DNA of 52,524 nt from Byssochlamys sp. IMV 00236 (GCA_001931875.2 MSJH02000239.1:1-52524); one strand, 5' to 3'; positions 1 through 12,053 are shown, counted from the first letter of the stretch. Numbers and translations: made by a program. Notes: generated from the letters alone by a model not told the origin.

Positions 1-35
<35 letters not shown>
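1..35. repeat. Poly-T homopolymer at window edge
   Basis: Thirty-five consecutive T open the window. This could be a genomic poly(A/T) tract or an assembly edge. The remaining 250 bases before the kinase stop codon show no gene and probably hold its 3' untranslated region. Confidence 0.8.
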
Positions 36-36
<1 letters not shown>

Positions 37-289
37 AGTGAAGGGTTAGTTTGGAAAAGGCAGATTCTTGGCAATTATTTTCGTAAAGTTTGAACGGAAT
101 CAGATACAGACAACAAGTAGAATGAAGATATCCAGGATGTATTAAAAAAAAACTCTCAGTTTTGGAAACAAGTAATTAAATAAGTGTGCTATTTAGTATG
201 GTAAAATATATCATCAGAAAGCAATTTATTTCCAATTTTAGTATGAACAAAAAGTTAAATGATTGTATAACACAAAATATATATAAAAT

Positions 290-1477
290 TTATAACCACC
301 AAGATTCCTTCTCGCCACTGTGAACAAACATGTCGGTGTCTTCATCATCGATATCAAAGTGATGATCCATGTCTTGTTTGGTATTATTGTTGGTAAGATA
401 AGCTTCATCTTCTTCGACCATATCAGACCAGGACATGCCGGCACTAAAGAAGGCAGAGTCGTACGAGTTCATATTGGTGTGCTTAGTAGCTGTGGGAATA
501 TGAACAAGATCAACCAATTTATCTTCTTCTTCTTCAGTGACATAAAGGCGATCAATACTCAGAAACTGTTCCTTAAGGGCTGCAACCGAGGGACGATCAG
601 AACCGTTGGGGGCTAGAGCAGCTTGTAACCAGCGAAGGGTAGCTAAAGAGAGTTCGGGAAAGAGATGTTCCTTGAGCATAGTAGGATGTCGTGTGAATTG
701 ATGGTAGGCAGGATCAGAATGAGAAGCTTCTTGCCAAGGGTTTCTACCAAACATGAAGGCCAATAGAAGAATACCAAGGGACCAGGTATCAGAAGCAGCG
801 GCGTCGTAAGGAACAAGCTCAGAGTCATCGTCAAAATGTTCAGGAGCGAGGTAAGAGGTAGAACCGCAACCAAATTCCATTGAGTATCTCTCACGTGTGG
901 CTAAACCGAAATCAGCAACCTTGCAGACAGTATTCTCTTGTTCTTGCTTTAATAAAATATTTTCCAATTTAATATCTCTGTGATAGACACCTTGAGCATG
1001 CATATGTTCTACTGCATCTAATATTTGAGTAAACCATTCCTTGACCAAACTCTCGTCACGAATAAATGATGATTCTTGATCCTTGATAACAAAGTCAAAG
1101 AGATCACCTTGATCACATAGTTCCATGATCATATAAATGTAGTCTTGGTCTTGGATGACTCTATGAAGGGCTAATAGATGAGGGTGTTTGAGCTGAGATT
1201 GAATATCCATTTCAAGTTGCTGGAGTTGAAGCTGCTGGAGGTCTCGTGATTTTAAGAGAATCTTTATGGCAACATAACTATTATCTCTAAGAGATTGACC
1301 CAGGAATAAACAGCCATAAGCACCATGACCGAGTAACTCGAGTAGCTGATATTCTTCATCAATCACTTTATCCACAAAGGAAGTAGCCAGCTGAGACCAA
1401 TAGGCCTCATCTTTGGTGGTGGTGGTAGTAGTTATAGATGTGTTTGGGGTAATAGGAGTTGAGCTTGCACTTATCAT
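290..1477 (-). CDS. Ser/Thr protein kinase, Ran1/Sks1/Vhs1-like
   Basis: Single-exon protein of 395 residues with a complete protein-kinase domain. Visible motifs are the glycine loop GHGAYG (50-55), the VAIK lysine (72), HRDIKLEN (catalytic Asp 168), DFG (189-191) and APE (211-213), so it should be active. The hinge region ELCDQGDLFDFV and the overall layout resemble the fungal Ran1/Pat1, Sks1 and Vhs1 family, which acts in nutrient and meiosis signalling; that assignment is from family resemblance. The first 40 residues are Ser/Thr-rich and the last 80 acidic, both probably disordered. The ATG at the 5' end is the first in frame. A TATA-like run and a CAA-type repeat lie 100-140 bp upstream. 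It has no operon-like neighbour. The exact subfamily is uncertain. Confidence 0.9.
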   Translation of the reverse strand: MISASSTPITPNTSITTTTTTKDEAYWSQLATSFVDKVIDEEYQLLELLGHGAYGCLFLGQSLRDNSYVAIKILLKSRDLQQLQLQQLEMDIQSQLKHPHLLALHRVIQDQDYIYMIMELCDQGDLFDFVIKDQESSFIRDESLVKEWFTQILDAVEHMHAQGVYHRDIKLENILLKQEQENTVCKVADFGLATRERYSMEFGCGSTSYLAPEHFDDDSELVPYDAAASDTWSLGILLLAFMFGRNPWQEASHSDPAYHQFTRHPTMLKEHLFPELSLATLRWLQAALAPNGSDRPSVAALKEQFLSIDRLYVTEEEEDKLVDLVHIPTATKHTNMNSYDSAFFSAGMSWSDMVEEDEAYLTNNNTKQDMDHHFDIDDEDTDMFVHSGEKESWWL

Positions 1478-2600
1478 TGATATAGATTTGTAATTACTGT
1501 TGGTGATGACGACTAGACTAGGTTTAATGCCAATTATAATAATGGAATAAAAGGAGCATGTTTATACAAATGATTGTTGTTGTTGTTGTTGTTGAGTTGT
1601 TGCATATAAATATATATAAAAGCTAAAGAAAAGGAACTTCTTTTTTCTTTAATGGCGTGTATTGAGGGGGAGCTTGAAGGTAGATTTAGAGAGACATATT
1701 GGCAATTATATATAAAGAAAGAAAAAAGAATAAAGAAGAAAAAGATCGAGAAGGAGTGGCCAGATGATAATTTATTATTTATACTCCTTCACTTACCTTC
1801 TGGTGCTTTCTTTGAAAGGCGATTGGTGTATAGCTTTATTAGGTAATTTTATTACCATTCCTATGAATTTAATTGGTTAGTTTAAATTTATATCACATTT
1901 TGCAAAAGTGTGCATAAAGATGAGTCAAATAAGGTGATTGTAATTGGACTTAGTGCATAACTTGTATCTATGAGTAATACCAAAAGTCACACAGAGGCAC
2001 TCATATCGTTACTAAGGTAATCCTATGGAAACAGTTATTTCTTGCTACACTTTATTCACACACACACACAGGGCCAATGATGGGCTTTATCGTGTCCCTT
2101 GGCATGATGTAATACCCTCATCGCACGTCATCCTCCTTTTTAATAATCAAAACAACTCTCCCTTTAGTCATCACTTTTTCCCTATTAATATTAATAATAA
2201 TATTAATACCTTTTTACTCACCTTTAGGTTCCTTAATAAACATACCAAAAATAAATAAAAAAGTCTCCAGGGCATGGAGCATATCGTTATCACCCTATTT
2301 CTCCGATATGAAACGGGGCATTGACTGATTCAAATAATGGGCTTAAACTGCGGAAAGACAATGAAAAGCCAAAACATCCCTTGATGATTCATGTATTACA
2401 TAATGAATGTGTCTTTGTTGTTACAATACTTGCACTGAATTTTTATCTCATCCTATCTATTACTCCTCAGAATGATTTCTTTCACGGGAATGATAGAACT
2501 TGAAGATACGGCATCTGCTATACCAAAAAAAAAAAAAAACTGCGGCTGGTCCAGTTTACCAGTAACATATTAGATATTATGGATATATGATCTTGCTGAT
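1478..2600. other. Intergenic region, kinase promoter and no gene seen
   Basis: Upstream of the kinase there is a (TTG)n run at 1574-1594 and a TATA-like AT stretch near 1605-1620. A short CA repeat lies near 2057-2069. Short open frames here have no recognisable domain and look like chance. I see nothing else. Confidence 0.5.
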
Positions 2601-2607
2601 CCTGTAA

Positions 2608-2821
2608 TTATGGGAATAGGCTTCATATCTGTATATATTCCACTCTGTTCATCTGAACTCAACCCTATTGAGATGTTTTGGAAAGTTTTGAAGGGAGAGA
2701 GTCAAAAGAAGTTACTCAAGCAAAGTGGAAACTCTTACTTCAAGGGTTGTTGAAGAAAGTAAAGATGCTTCCTACTGGGGCATTTGTAGAAATTCATCCA
2801 GCATCCCATGAATGTTTTTAA
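2608..2821 (+). pseudogene. Tc1/mariner-type transposase C-terminal relic
   Basis: A short plus-strand translation contains SSELNPIEMFWKVLKGE, which matches the C-terminal block around the third catalytic acidic residue (NPIE) of Tc1/mariner DDE transposases. The frame ends at a stop about 45 codons later. The expected C-terminal tail (HECF then stop at 2819-2821) appears in another frame, so at least one frameshift is present. The N-terminal DNA-binding part and the first two Asp motifs are missing nearby. This is a dead fragment. Terminal inverted repeats were not identified. Confidence 0.65.
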
Positions 2822-3877
2822 TCTGGTTTACTTGATTGCTACAATAATGGTGTCAAAGAATCTGATGCGTACTATAGTAGACTAAATGCATAGTGTTGTA
2901 GCACAGACCCATTTTAAATTGAATAATAGCAGAGCTAATCATTCAAATATGTTCAATACAAATTTTGACATTAATAGGATTAACCGAAGAAAGGTGAAAG
3001 CATTTCTAATTCCAAAAAAAAGGAGCGTGTAGATGAGAGTTGCTTCGTAGCTGGCGTGCCCATTAAAGACGTTTTGACAGCCTCGCGGTTCCTCCCGACG
3101 AAGCCCAAAATTCGAGAATAAACACTCCTGAGAACTTGACATGATTCATCGTGAGAGCAGCCCACCTTCTAGAGCCCATAGCAAGGACTTACATCATAAA
3201 AGCAGACGAACCTATTTTCAGTGTGAAAATATACCCGATCATTGAAAATGATGAAGAGAAAATAATAAGGATAGACCTTGTGTCTCCAATTCATTTTCAG
3301 CTACATTGAACTCTGTCATGATAGTAATTTGTACAGCATTTATCCTTATTATTTCATTAATCTGATCAAGGAGTTAAATACCTCATATATATTCCCAATA
3401 TGCGGGAATAAAGTTACCATACTTTACCCCACTCTTGATTTAACATTGGGGGAAAATGTGAAACATATAGATTTAACCCTGTTTTCTTTTTATAGAAAAA
3501 CAGATCATTATAATAATTGTCAGGTTACATAAACTATTATATTTGCATAGTAAACGAAATGTTCAAAGACAATCAAATGACCCTTTTCTAAAAGAGACAA
3601 AAAAAACAAGGGAGGCATATATTTGTTTACACTAAGCGTCTTTTTTTGGTAACCACTTTAACTTAAAATAGCGTGGCTTAATATGTTGCTGATCATCCGT
3701 TATGGAAATTCTTGTGCAGACATATGGCATTTTGGCTGTCAGTTGCTCCTACAGCAAATCGTTGTTGACACCATTTTTATCTCGAATGTAGTCATAAGTT
3801 TAAAGACATTCCTTCATTTTGATTCAGAAATGCTCTCTTTTGAAAAGTATTACTACAAGCCTCGGTGACCAACACAA
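2822..3877. other. Intergenic, no gene seen
   Basis: About one kilobase without a recognisable gene between two relics. The short open frames on both strands have no motif that I recognise. Confidence 0.45.
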
Positions 3878-4855
3878 ATGGAGAAACAATACAGATCCAC
3901 ATTTGAGCTAATAGATAGTAACATTGGCAAAATGAAGGCAAAGGGTGTGATTATCCTTCCAGGGCTCCTCAGTTGGCTTGTATTTTTTTCTTGGATCCTT
4001 GGTGGCACTGATATTGTTGGAGCTGCTCTTGTCCGTGAATTATTCGCAAAGAATGTCCTTGTCATTCTGTTCTCACGTAGTTCTGACAAGGTTAACGTTC
4101 TCTTCTGAAACAATTCCCTTTTAAAAGTCATTTAATGAGACTACAACGATCTTATTCCTCTCAGGGAAGGTGCTAAGGGTCATACAAGGCTGTTTCTTTT
4201 GATGATGGGCTTTAATACATGTGTCGATATCAAGATAACCATCGCTACTTATGCATATGAAGCTGGTGTTCGTCAAGTGGTCGATATCTCTAGTCTTATT
4301 GCTGATGCACCATGAAGAATGGCGTCTGTTAGTTATGCTCATCGAAGCGCCGAACAAGGTATCCTGGATATCCCTAATTATGGAAGCTTCGTTGCTTTAC
4401 GCCCTGGTAACTTTATGTCAAATATGATGTACCTCGAATACCCTAAAAACGATACCGTCATTGATACTACCGATGCTGATGGATCCTTGGGCTGGACCTC
4501 TCCTGATGATATTGCTGCTGTAGCTGCTGTGGTGTTGACAGAGGATATTGAAAAACACAGAGATGCTGTCTATGAATTGAATGGTGATATCGCCACAGGA
4601 AACCAACGCGTTGACATCTTTACGCGTGCAATGGATCATCTGCTCAGTTAAAAAGGGCCAGCAAGCCCTGAAAAATACAAACTCTATATGAACACTGGGT
4701 TCTTTTCTCATGTTGATATATCTAATTTGTTTACGAAGAAGGTCATTTATGACGCAAGACATCTTTTTATAACTGATGGCATAGAGGTCCTGCTAGGCAG
4801 ATAGCCAGAGACTTTGGAACAGCTCATCTTTAAGAACAAGCATCACTTCGAATAG
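3878..4855 (+). pseudogene. NmrA-like / NAD(P)-binding oxidoreductase pseudogene
   Basis: Broken copy of an atypical short-chain dehydrogenase of the NmrA type. The Rossmann start ILGGTDIVGAALVRELFAK is seen near 3996-4053, followed by SRSSDKV and then a stop. A second frame carries GVRQVVDISSLIADA, then an in-frame TGA at 4313-4315, then a long piece with SYAHRSAEQGIL, VALRPGNFMSN and GWTSPDDIAAVAA. After another stop the family-like C-terminus RPETLEQ with KNKHHFE ends at 4853-4855. There are thus several stops, a frameshift and a missing stretch near 4100-4160. NmrA-like proteins bind NAD(P) and act as redox sensors or reductases. This copy cannot make a full protein. It faces the OTUD6 gene tail to tail. 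Confidence 0.7.
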
Positions 4856-5038
4856 AAAACATACACATTCCCTTCCTTTTGTATATGCAACTTTAATAAA
4901 CCATAGACCCTTTTTTTTTTACCACGTTTAAAAAAATCATAACTCAATTACTCTCGCAAACATTTATGAGCTTATCCCATTCAGTAAATAAGAAGCTTGT
5001 CAAATATAAAAGTATAGTTGGTTTATTCCTTTATGATC

Positions 5039-6217
5039 TTACAAATCCACAAGAGAATTATAGTGCGCACCTAGGGAATACAAGTGCTTATGATATCTAT
5101 ATCAAGTACAATACGTTAACGCTTGCTATTTGAAATCCCTAAAAAAACTTACGCTAATTTGACAGGCGGTTTATCTGGATATTCATCATCACATATCTTT
5201 AGTATAGGTGCACCTGTCTGAACGATATCCACAGGGACTTTTCTTGCTTTTGCCAAAGCTAAAATCTAAGGAGCATTCTTGTTAGTTATCCGATATATAC
5301 GTATATCAGATGATGATATGATACCTCTAATTGACCTCCCCAACGTGCTGTATTCTCGATATCATTGCAATATTTTTCAAAATCACCGTCTTCGAGATAC
5401 AAAAAGGGCATAAAATCGTCGGCATGATTACGCATATAATCTGCTGCAAGTTTTCTAAGATCCTTGTATGAAGTCTAAGAAAGCATTAGACAAGCGTAAA
5501 AGTCTATCATTAAGTCATATTTACCTCTTCATTATATCTTTGTTTTAATTGATCTGCAAAGGCATTATATAAACTGATGATGTATCAAGTTAATAAGCAG
5601 TGTTTTTGTTTCAAACTTTACATATTCCATTACCAGTGACCGTCTGCTGTAATCTGTTTAACTCTTAGGTTCATTGGAATTACTAATTCTCTAATAGCGT
5701 CGGCTTCTATAGCACCTTGATCTACTTGATTAGCTGCTTCTTGCTCAGCTTCTTCACGCAATCTCTCCATCTCTGCATTTCGCTTTTCTATTCTTAATTT
5801 TGCTTTATTCATTTTCTTAGCCTTTGGTTGCTGTGTCGCATCCTGCGTCTTTAGTTGGTCATTATCTTGCAACGTAAGTTCATTTAAGCGGTCTAAAGAT
5901 ATACCATCGTCCAGCTCATTCTACATGATCGATCAGTTACTTTTACTCATCGATTTAAGTCAGAGTGAACGTACTTGTTGATCACTAGGATCTAATCCCG
6001 ATTCTTTCGCTTTAAAGGCTCGAACCTCTTCCTCATGCTTTAATTTCAGGTCATACTCCAAGTCTGCTATACGAGAGTTTATTTCTCTCTTTTTTCTCTT
6101 GTCACTTTTCGGAGCAGATTTGCGCAAGGCAATGATCTTGCTTGTAAGCTGCTTTTGTTCTTCTTTGTGTCTTTCTAGCAGTTCATCAAGGGTAAGATTC
6201 TCTTCTACTGTTGACAT
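5039..6217 (-). CDS. OTU-domain deubiquitinase, OTUD6B-like
   Basis: Six exons (6217-5975, 5920-5634, 5573-5525, 5474-5325, 5265-5153, 5096-5039) close in frame to a protein of 299 residues, the usual size for OTUD6. The N-terminus ENLTLDELLERHKEEQKQL and the following lysine-rich helices are the typical OTUD6 coiled coil. The OTU cysteine-protease domain follows, with catalytic Asp 174 and Cys 177 in TADGHCLYNAF, the central WGGQLE block, and His 292 in SLGAHYNS at the C-terminus, so all catalytic residues are present. The Cys codon is split by a phase-2 intron. It would remove ubiquitin from substrates; OTUD6B in animals is linked to translation and the proteasome. A bZIP-like ATGACGTAA site lies 117 bp upstream of the start. 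Confidence 0.93.
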
Positions 6218-6610
6218 TTGGAAGAATATAAAAAGCCAAACACAAGGTGCACAAAGAAACGCATGAACAATTGGGTTTGGTTATTGTACTGCACATTTGC
6301 ATAGCATTCAATGTCCGCAGGGACACCGAGACGATGACGTAAAGCAGTTGGCTTGTCCCACACTGAGATTGGCTTACAATGATGCCATAGGATCGAATAA
6401 CAATATTTTTGAATTAACAACAGTCTAAAGCGAGGACTGTGTTAAATATCGTCATTTGGATTTATCAAGTTACTTTGTTATTAGCATTGTCAATCAGGTC
6501 ATTTTTATCATATCAACATTCTCAAACTCATTGTCTTTCACTGTATGATAAAGTAAAAAAAATGTAGTATTGAATTGAAATTCTGGTATTCTTTTATTTG
6601 AAAGTCATTT
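6218..6610. other. OTUD6 promoter and GH3 3' region
   Basis: Holds the OTUD6 upstream region, including ATGACGTAA at 6334-6342, and the 3' flank of the beta-glucosidase gene. No further gene is seen. Confidence 0.5.
6334..6342. promoter_or_regulatory. bZIP/CRE-like site ATGACGTAA
   Basis: ATGACGTAA lies 117 bp upstream of the OTUD6 start codon. The same nonamer occurs 97 bp upstream of Rpn9 and 85 bp upstream of the acyltransferase. ATF/CREB-type bZIP factors bind TGACGTMA-like sites; function here is inferred. Confidence 0.35.
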
Positions 6611-9409
6611 CTATAAAGTAAAGCTACTCGTTCCTCTGATAGCTTTGCTACTGGATCCAAGATGAACGATGAATTCTCCCTTTGGAACAGCCCACTCATG
6701 ATACTTTGTATCATAATAACTAAGTTCGTTCTTCTTCAAAGTAAACGTAACCTCCTTTTCTTCTCCAATAGTAAGATATATCTTTTCAAAGCCTCGCAGA
6801 ATCTTTGGTGGTTCCTGTGCAACTTTTGGGAAGGTCAAGTAAAGTTGAGCAACCTCTGCTCCATCAAAGCGACCAGTGTTCCTGATTTTCACATGCACTG
6901 TCACTTCAAGATTATCTGGGTTCTGTTGACTTCCTCTGATATGATCAATCTTCATTTCTGTATATTCAAACGTGGTGTAAGACATTCCGTAACCAAACTC
7001 AAAGAGGGGTTCAATCTTTTCTTTTTCAAACCATCGATATCCGATATATATTCCCTCTGAGTATTTAAACTAAATAGCAATGCTTTTAGTTGTGTGAAAA
7101 GCTTCAAGATGTATGCTTTCTTACCTCCATCTGTTGACTGACATTGGCAGGGTAATGATATGCCTCTTTGGCTATTGTGTATGGTAGTCTTGCGGATGGG
7201 TTAACATCTCCAAATAATACATCTGCCAAGGAATTGCCAGATTCTTGTCCAGGTAATCCCGGCCAAACAATTGCCTTTATATTAGAATTCATTACCCAAG
7301 GCATCAGAATAGGGCCAACAGAGTGGACGACAACGATCGTGTTTGGATTGGCACCTGCTACAGCATGAATCTATATGGAATTGGTGAATACGGTTGTTTG
7401 TCTATTTCTCTTTTTCTTTACAAGCCCATCGCCGTCATTCCATAATCGAAGATGCTTACGATCCCCTTTATTTCCTTCTACTGTAATAAATTCCTCTCCA
7501 GAGTTTGCGTTGACAAATACAATGGCAATATCTGCTGATGCTGCTACTTTTGATGCAAGGTCATAATTATCGTCTTTCAAGTACTCTATAATTTCAATGT
7601 TATTTCCGGCCCTGTTACGAATTCCTTCTGAAGGCTATACATAAATATAAGAAGACATGATCACAACATGCAGAAAAAAAGAAGTTACCGTGATTAAGTA
7701 AGGGTAGTTGGCTGTACCAGAACCCCATCCTTGTGCTAAGGTGCCTTTGTTACAACCGTGATCTTCACAGTTTAACTCGCTATTTTAATGAGATCAGCTA
7801 GTGCATAAAAATGAATTAAATATGCATTTACTCAGGGTTTGGGCCTGCATCTGAGCCTATGATTGCAATCTTTTTAATGCTTGCTTCTCTCAACGGCAAA
7901 ATATAGTCTTTGTTCTTTAACAAAACAGTTGAAGCAGCACCCATCTGTCTAATAGCTATCTTGTGGTCGCCTTGAACATTTACATGTTTATCATTTTTTG
8001 GTCTAAAGCTGTCAAAGTTGACTTCTGGGAAATTCTTTTAAATTGAAAGGTTAGCTTATGATATTTGCTTCTCTGCTTATTTCCCCTACCTTGTCTTGTC
8101 CAACCTATAATCAAAAAATGCAATGAGTAAAAAGGGATGAGGAGATAAAAGCCAAATAGCTTACCTTATACCAAGCAGCAACGATTCTTGTTGCCATATC
8201 AGTTATTCTAGCTTCACTAACATGTCCAGCACGTACAGCCTTTGTTAAATTGGCGCCAAAGTAAGAATCTCTTGAATGGAAGGAAATATCGCCTTTGTAA
8301 TAATGAGACAAGTTAACGGCCGTCCTGTATGTGAGCGATAAAGACTTTGCTGTATTTACCTGGCATGGTCATATCTAAACCATGGTTTGCACTATCTACA
8401 GTCGAATGCGTTGCAGACCAGTCACTTTGAACATACCCACGGAACCCAAGCTCCCCCTTTAGGAGCTTGTTGATAGTATAGTCGTTTTCACAAGCATAAA
8501 CACCGTTGATTTTGTTATATGCACACATGACTGAAGCAACCCCTGCTTCAACCGCTCGAGCAAACGGCCACAGATAAACTTCATGAATTGTTCGTTCATC
8601 AATGTATGCAGAATGCTATACGCAGTGTTATGAACTTCACCTCTCTTTTTTTTTTATACACGATACAACTTACGTTATTTCTATTGGTTTCTTGTTCATT
8701 ACCAAGTAAATGCTTAGCGACAGCCATCTAATCAATGCATACATCAGATATATGAAATATGACATGATATATCATAGACTATACTTACTACGCCCTGGCT
8801 TTGAATACCAACAATGGTCTCAGCGGAAGCCACTCCGACCAAATAAGGATCTTCGCCAAAGGCTTCCCAATTTCTTCCGCCTGTAGGACATCGCAACATG
8901 TTCATCGATGGCCCAAGTTGGGCATGAGCACCCTTCGCGCGGAATTCTGCTCCCATATATTCACCACGCTTTCTGATCGCCTCTTTATCAAACGACGCAG
9001 CTGCATTAATTCCCGCCACACCTGAGCTTATACCGTCTGCGAATCGAACGCCCAAAGGGGAATCTTGTAAGCAAAGTTCAGGGAAATCTGGATTGGTCGT
9101 TCTTCCTGTATTTCCAACGCATGGACCTGCTTCCCATCCTATTCCAGTAGTAATATTCACTTTTTGTTCGAGTGACATTTGTTGAACGAGAGCTGTTGCC
9201 TTTTCGTATGCTTCATCCCATGAACGCAGAGCCACTGCGCCGTGCCTGTTGACTGAATGATCTTTAATTCTATTTAGTTTATTTGCAACTAGTATTTTAT
9301 GCGTATATGAATCAGCGTCCTCTAGTTCGGCCACACTTGCTGCATGAGCTGTGCTCATCTGATACAAGACGGTAACTACAGATACTGAAAGAATGTACAA
9401 TGGCTTCAT
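6611..9409 (-). CDS. Secreted beta-glucosidase, glycoside hydrolase family 3
   Basis: Ten exons (9409-8789, 8727-8674, 8615-8360, 8292-8165, 8104-8090, 8034-7832, 7779-7689, 7634-7422, 7370-7125, 7069-6611) close in frame to 761 residues. A signal peptide is visible ([17 protein letters not shown] then cleavage after AHA, about residue 23). The GH3 N-terminal barrel carries [29 protein letters not shown] and the nucleophile Asp 290 in [11 protein letters not shown]. The C-terminal sandwich has [21 protein letters not shown], and the fibronectin-III-like end has [15 protein letters not shown]. It should release glucose from cellobiose and other beta-glucosides outside the cell. One exon is only 15 nt (VGQDK). 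The acid/base residue was not assigned by eye. Confidence 0.94.
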
Positions 9410-9571
9410 ATTTTTGTTTTTTTTTTTTTGTAAAGAAAAAAGACAAAAATTCTTTACAGAACTACTGTTAAATTAAATAGTATTATGAAAATGACTTGTT
9501 CTTCATGAGTTAAAAATTCCGTTCAGTGGACTATCGGATAATTTGATGTGTCATTTATTGTAAATGTTTTA

Positions 9572-10891
9572 TTAAGCAAACACTTCGCCACCTTGTTCAC
9601 CAACAAACGCACTGATTCTTTTAACCTGGTTATCCCATTCCTCAAGTCTACGTCTCATTCCGTCAATTTGTTCTTTGTCTAGGACGCGTGGTTGCACCCA
9701 AGTGACAACCACAATTTGATCTACTTGATCAATGGATCCACGGATCAAGTTTAAGGATAATGCCTTCATGACAAGATGTTCTACTTCGTCCAACGAAAGA
9801 CGAGTTTCTGCAGCAATTTCTGAAAAGGGAATTGAACGGTTATCTGTTGAGCGAATGAACACTGCTTCAATCAATGACATCAAGCAAATCTTTCGACGAA
9901 GGGCAGCCTTGTTTTGTTCAAGTAAAGGTTGCTTGGGGAAATGAGGGGCCAAGGCTTCAAATTTTCCAATGTCACCAGCGTTGAAGGCAAATAACAGAGA
10001 TCGAAGCCAGTCATGTTCAGTTCCAGAAAGTGAGTCAAGAATAGGATGCATCAACTAAGTCATTTGTTTAAAATCCAGCAATTGTTTTGTACATCATTTT
10101 CTAACCTTACCAATTCACCAAAGTTATAAATCATCTCTCCTAACAGGGCAGAGAGTGACAGGTCATATGCTCTTTCCATTCGTTCCATCACAGTCAACTC
10201 TTGAATGTCAATGCAAGATAAATACAGCAACGCGTTCTTGTAATACTGTGCGTAATTTGCTTGTCCTTTATAATACTCTGCGCTCACACGATAAAAGCTG
10301 GCGTAAATGCTCGTTTCTACACTATCAAACTTGTCCAAGATCTTTTCTGATTCATCAATGGTCTTCTTTACTGATTCAACTTGACTGGTCTTTAATAAAT
10401 AGTGGGCAACTTCCATGGATGCAAGCACGTAAACATCTTGAGTTTCAGGTGTGTCTACTTTCTTTACAATTTCTCTCATAAACTCGGCAGATTCATTCAA
10501 ATCTATGCATCTTTAGATCATGAACGTACAAGAAAAACTTCACTTACCTGAAAACTGAGTAGCTGCCTGTCTTGCAATGGTAACAAGAGAGAGTTTATTG
10601 ATTTTGTCTTCCCACTCGGCAACAAATTGTTGAAAAACTGGAATCTTGAACGAATCTGATTCAGGTTCTTTGAAGAATTCGAGGATCTTTAAAGTGAGTT
10701 GATGCCACAGTCTGAGTTGAGGGGGAGAGTAAGTTAGTATCCAATCTATCTGCCAAGCCCAAGTTATCTTACTTTCTCTCATAGTAATCTTCAAAGGTCG
10801 AAAAAAAATGTTGTAAGTGAGAAGGTGCCTTTTGTCTTGTCTCAGCAAGAAACTTGGGTACGTCAAAGTCAACTTCCATGTGTTGTGCCAT
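9572..10891 (-). CDS. RPN9: 26S proteasome non-ATPase subunit Rpn9 (PSMD13)
   Basis: Four exons (10891-10773, 10711-10548, 10502-10111, 10054-9572) close in frame to 385 residues, close to the 376-393 residues usual for Rpn9. The N-terminal and middle parts are TPR-like helices. The C-terminal PCI domain is clear, with KICLMSLIEAVFIRS, IPFSEIAAETRLSLDEVEHL and the conserved ending WVQPRVLDKEQIDGM. Rpn9 is a lid subunit of the 19S regulatory particle and helps assemble the lid around the deubiquitinase Rpn11. A bZIP-like ATGACGTAA site stands 97 bp upstream. I see no obvious yeast-type PACE box (GGTGGCAAA) in the upstream region. The gene shares a 1.1 kb divergent promoter with the Zn2Cys6 factor. 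Confidence 0.95.
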
Positions 10892-10987
10892 GATGATTCT
10901 TTTTATAAAGGTGTAAAATGGTTACGAAAAGCGGATTGCGCGTCTTTTTTCACTTCTTTTCTCAGCTAGCGGCCGAATCCAGCCATG

Positions 10988-10996
10988 ATGACGTAA
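10988..10996. promoter_or_regulatory. bZIP/CRE-like site ATGACGTAA
   Basis: Identical to the nonamers upstream of OTUD6 and of the acyltransferase, and 97 bp upstream of the Rpn9 start codon. A bZIP regulator is an inference. Confidence 0.35.
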
Positions 10997-11465
10997 GTTG
11001 AAGGTCGCGCGCGTACTAAGCGGTATTCAAAAACAAGTGGTTGATTTCGTTTTCTTTTCGGTTAGCCATGTGTCAACAACATCCTTCACATTAGTCCGAG
11101 CTTCACCCTTGTAATATGAAAGGCTCAAAAGAGTTATCACTAAGGTTATTCTGCTGCGAAAATAGTGTTTGCAGCTCCCAAAGAATGCCCAGTAGTGCTA
11201 CTAGACTGTCTTGATGCACATTATGAAAAAACGTCTCCTACAAAAGGCAATACTCTTCAGTGTTCTTTGCCTTATATTGACACTAGCTATCCAAAGGTGA
11301 ATCTATTCCTGTTGAATAATGACAACAGCAAAAATTGGCTTGAGTAGACTTCAATAAGCACTTTTTCTCTCTCTAGAAATTACAAAGGGGAAATGAAGAT
11401 ATTTCAACATACATTCATCATGTTTTTGATACAAGGATTTGATGGCTTCACTATAATTCATATGA

Positions 11466-11491
11466 ATATATATATATATATATATATATAT
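11466..11491. repeat. AT dinucleotide microsatellite
   Basis: Uninterrupted run of alternating A and T in the Rpn9 / transcription-factor intergenic region. Confidence 0.85.
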
Positions 11492-12053
11492 CAAGCATGC
11501 TTAAGAAGCATGTTGGTTTCCCCTGTCTGTCAATTTGCCATTGTAATATTTAAATATCAATCAAAAGCGCATTTTGAATTTGAAGATAACAATGACCTTG
11601 ATTTACTTGAGATACTAATGGCAGATGATTAGTAAATGGACACGCCTCTTTTGGGAATCAAATGGGAAAAAAGAATTGCCGCGGTCTACTTGCTTACGAT
11701 AGACATAATGCTTTGAGTCGATAAATTTACCAAATGAAAAATGATTTGGATGATTACATGTTCTTTGTCAGTAAATGTACCTGAGGAAGTCGAGTCATTC
11801 TATTTTGATTCATATCATGTTTTCGACTGGGCTGAGCTTGAAAGAGTTCAAAGGCGCGGGAGATGGGAATAGCGATATCATCAAGATGTAGTTCATTTCG
11901 CTTATTCCCTCCAACACAAAGAGATGTTACCTTTTCATTAGACTAAATTGATAGTCCGCTTTGTCCAAATTAGTAAATGAATGATTTGTGTCCCCCTTCT
12001 TTTCTTTCTCTTGCTAGTTATTCTTTTTCTCCCCAAGAAGAAAACAGTAGGGA

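Larger units (their letters stand above)
10892..12053. other. Divergent intergenic region between Rpn9 and the Zn2Cys6 factor
   Basis: Contains the Rpn9 upstream site ATGACGTAA (10988-10996), a GC-rich GCGCGCG patch near 11008 and a perfect AT dinucleotide run at about 11466-11491. The short open frames at 11165-11350 and 11393-11632 lack any domain that I recognise. Confidence 0.5.

Noticed and set aside
11165..11632. Two short plus-strand frames between Rpn9 and the Zn2Cys6 gene
   Set aside because: One is built on an AT repeat and the other has no recognisable motif; no support as genes.
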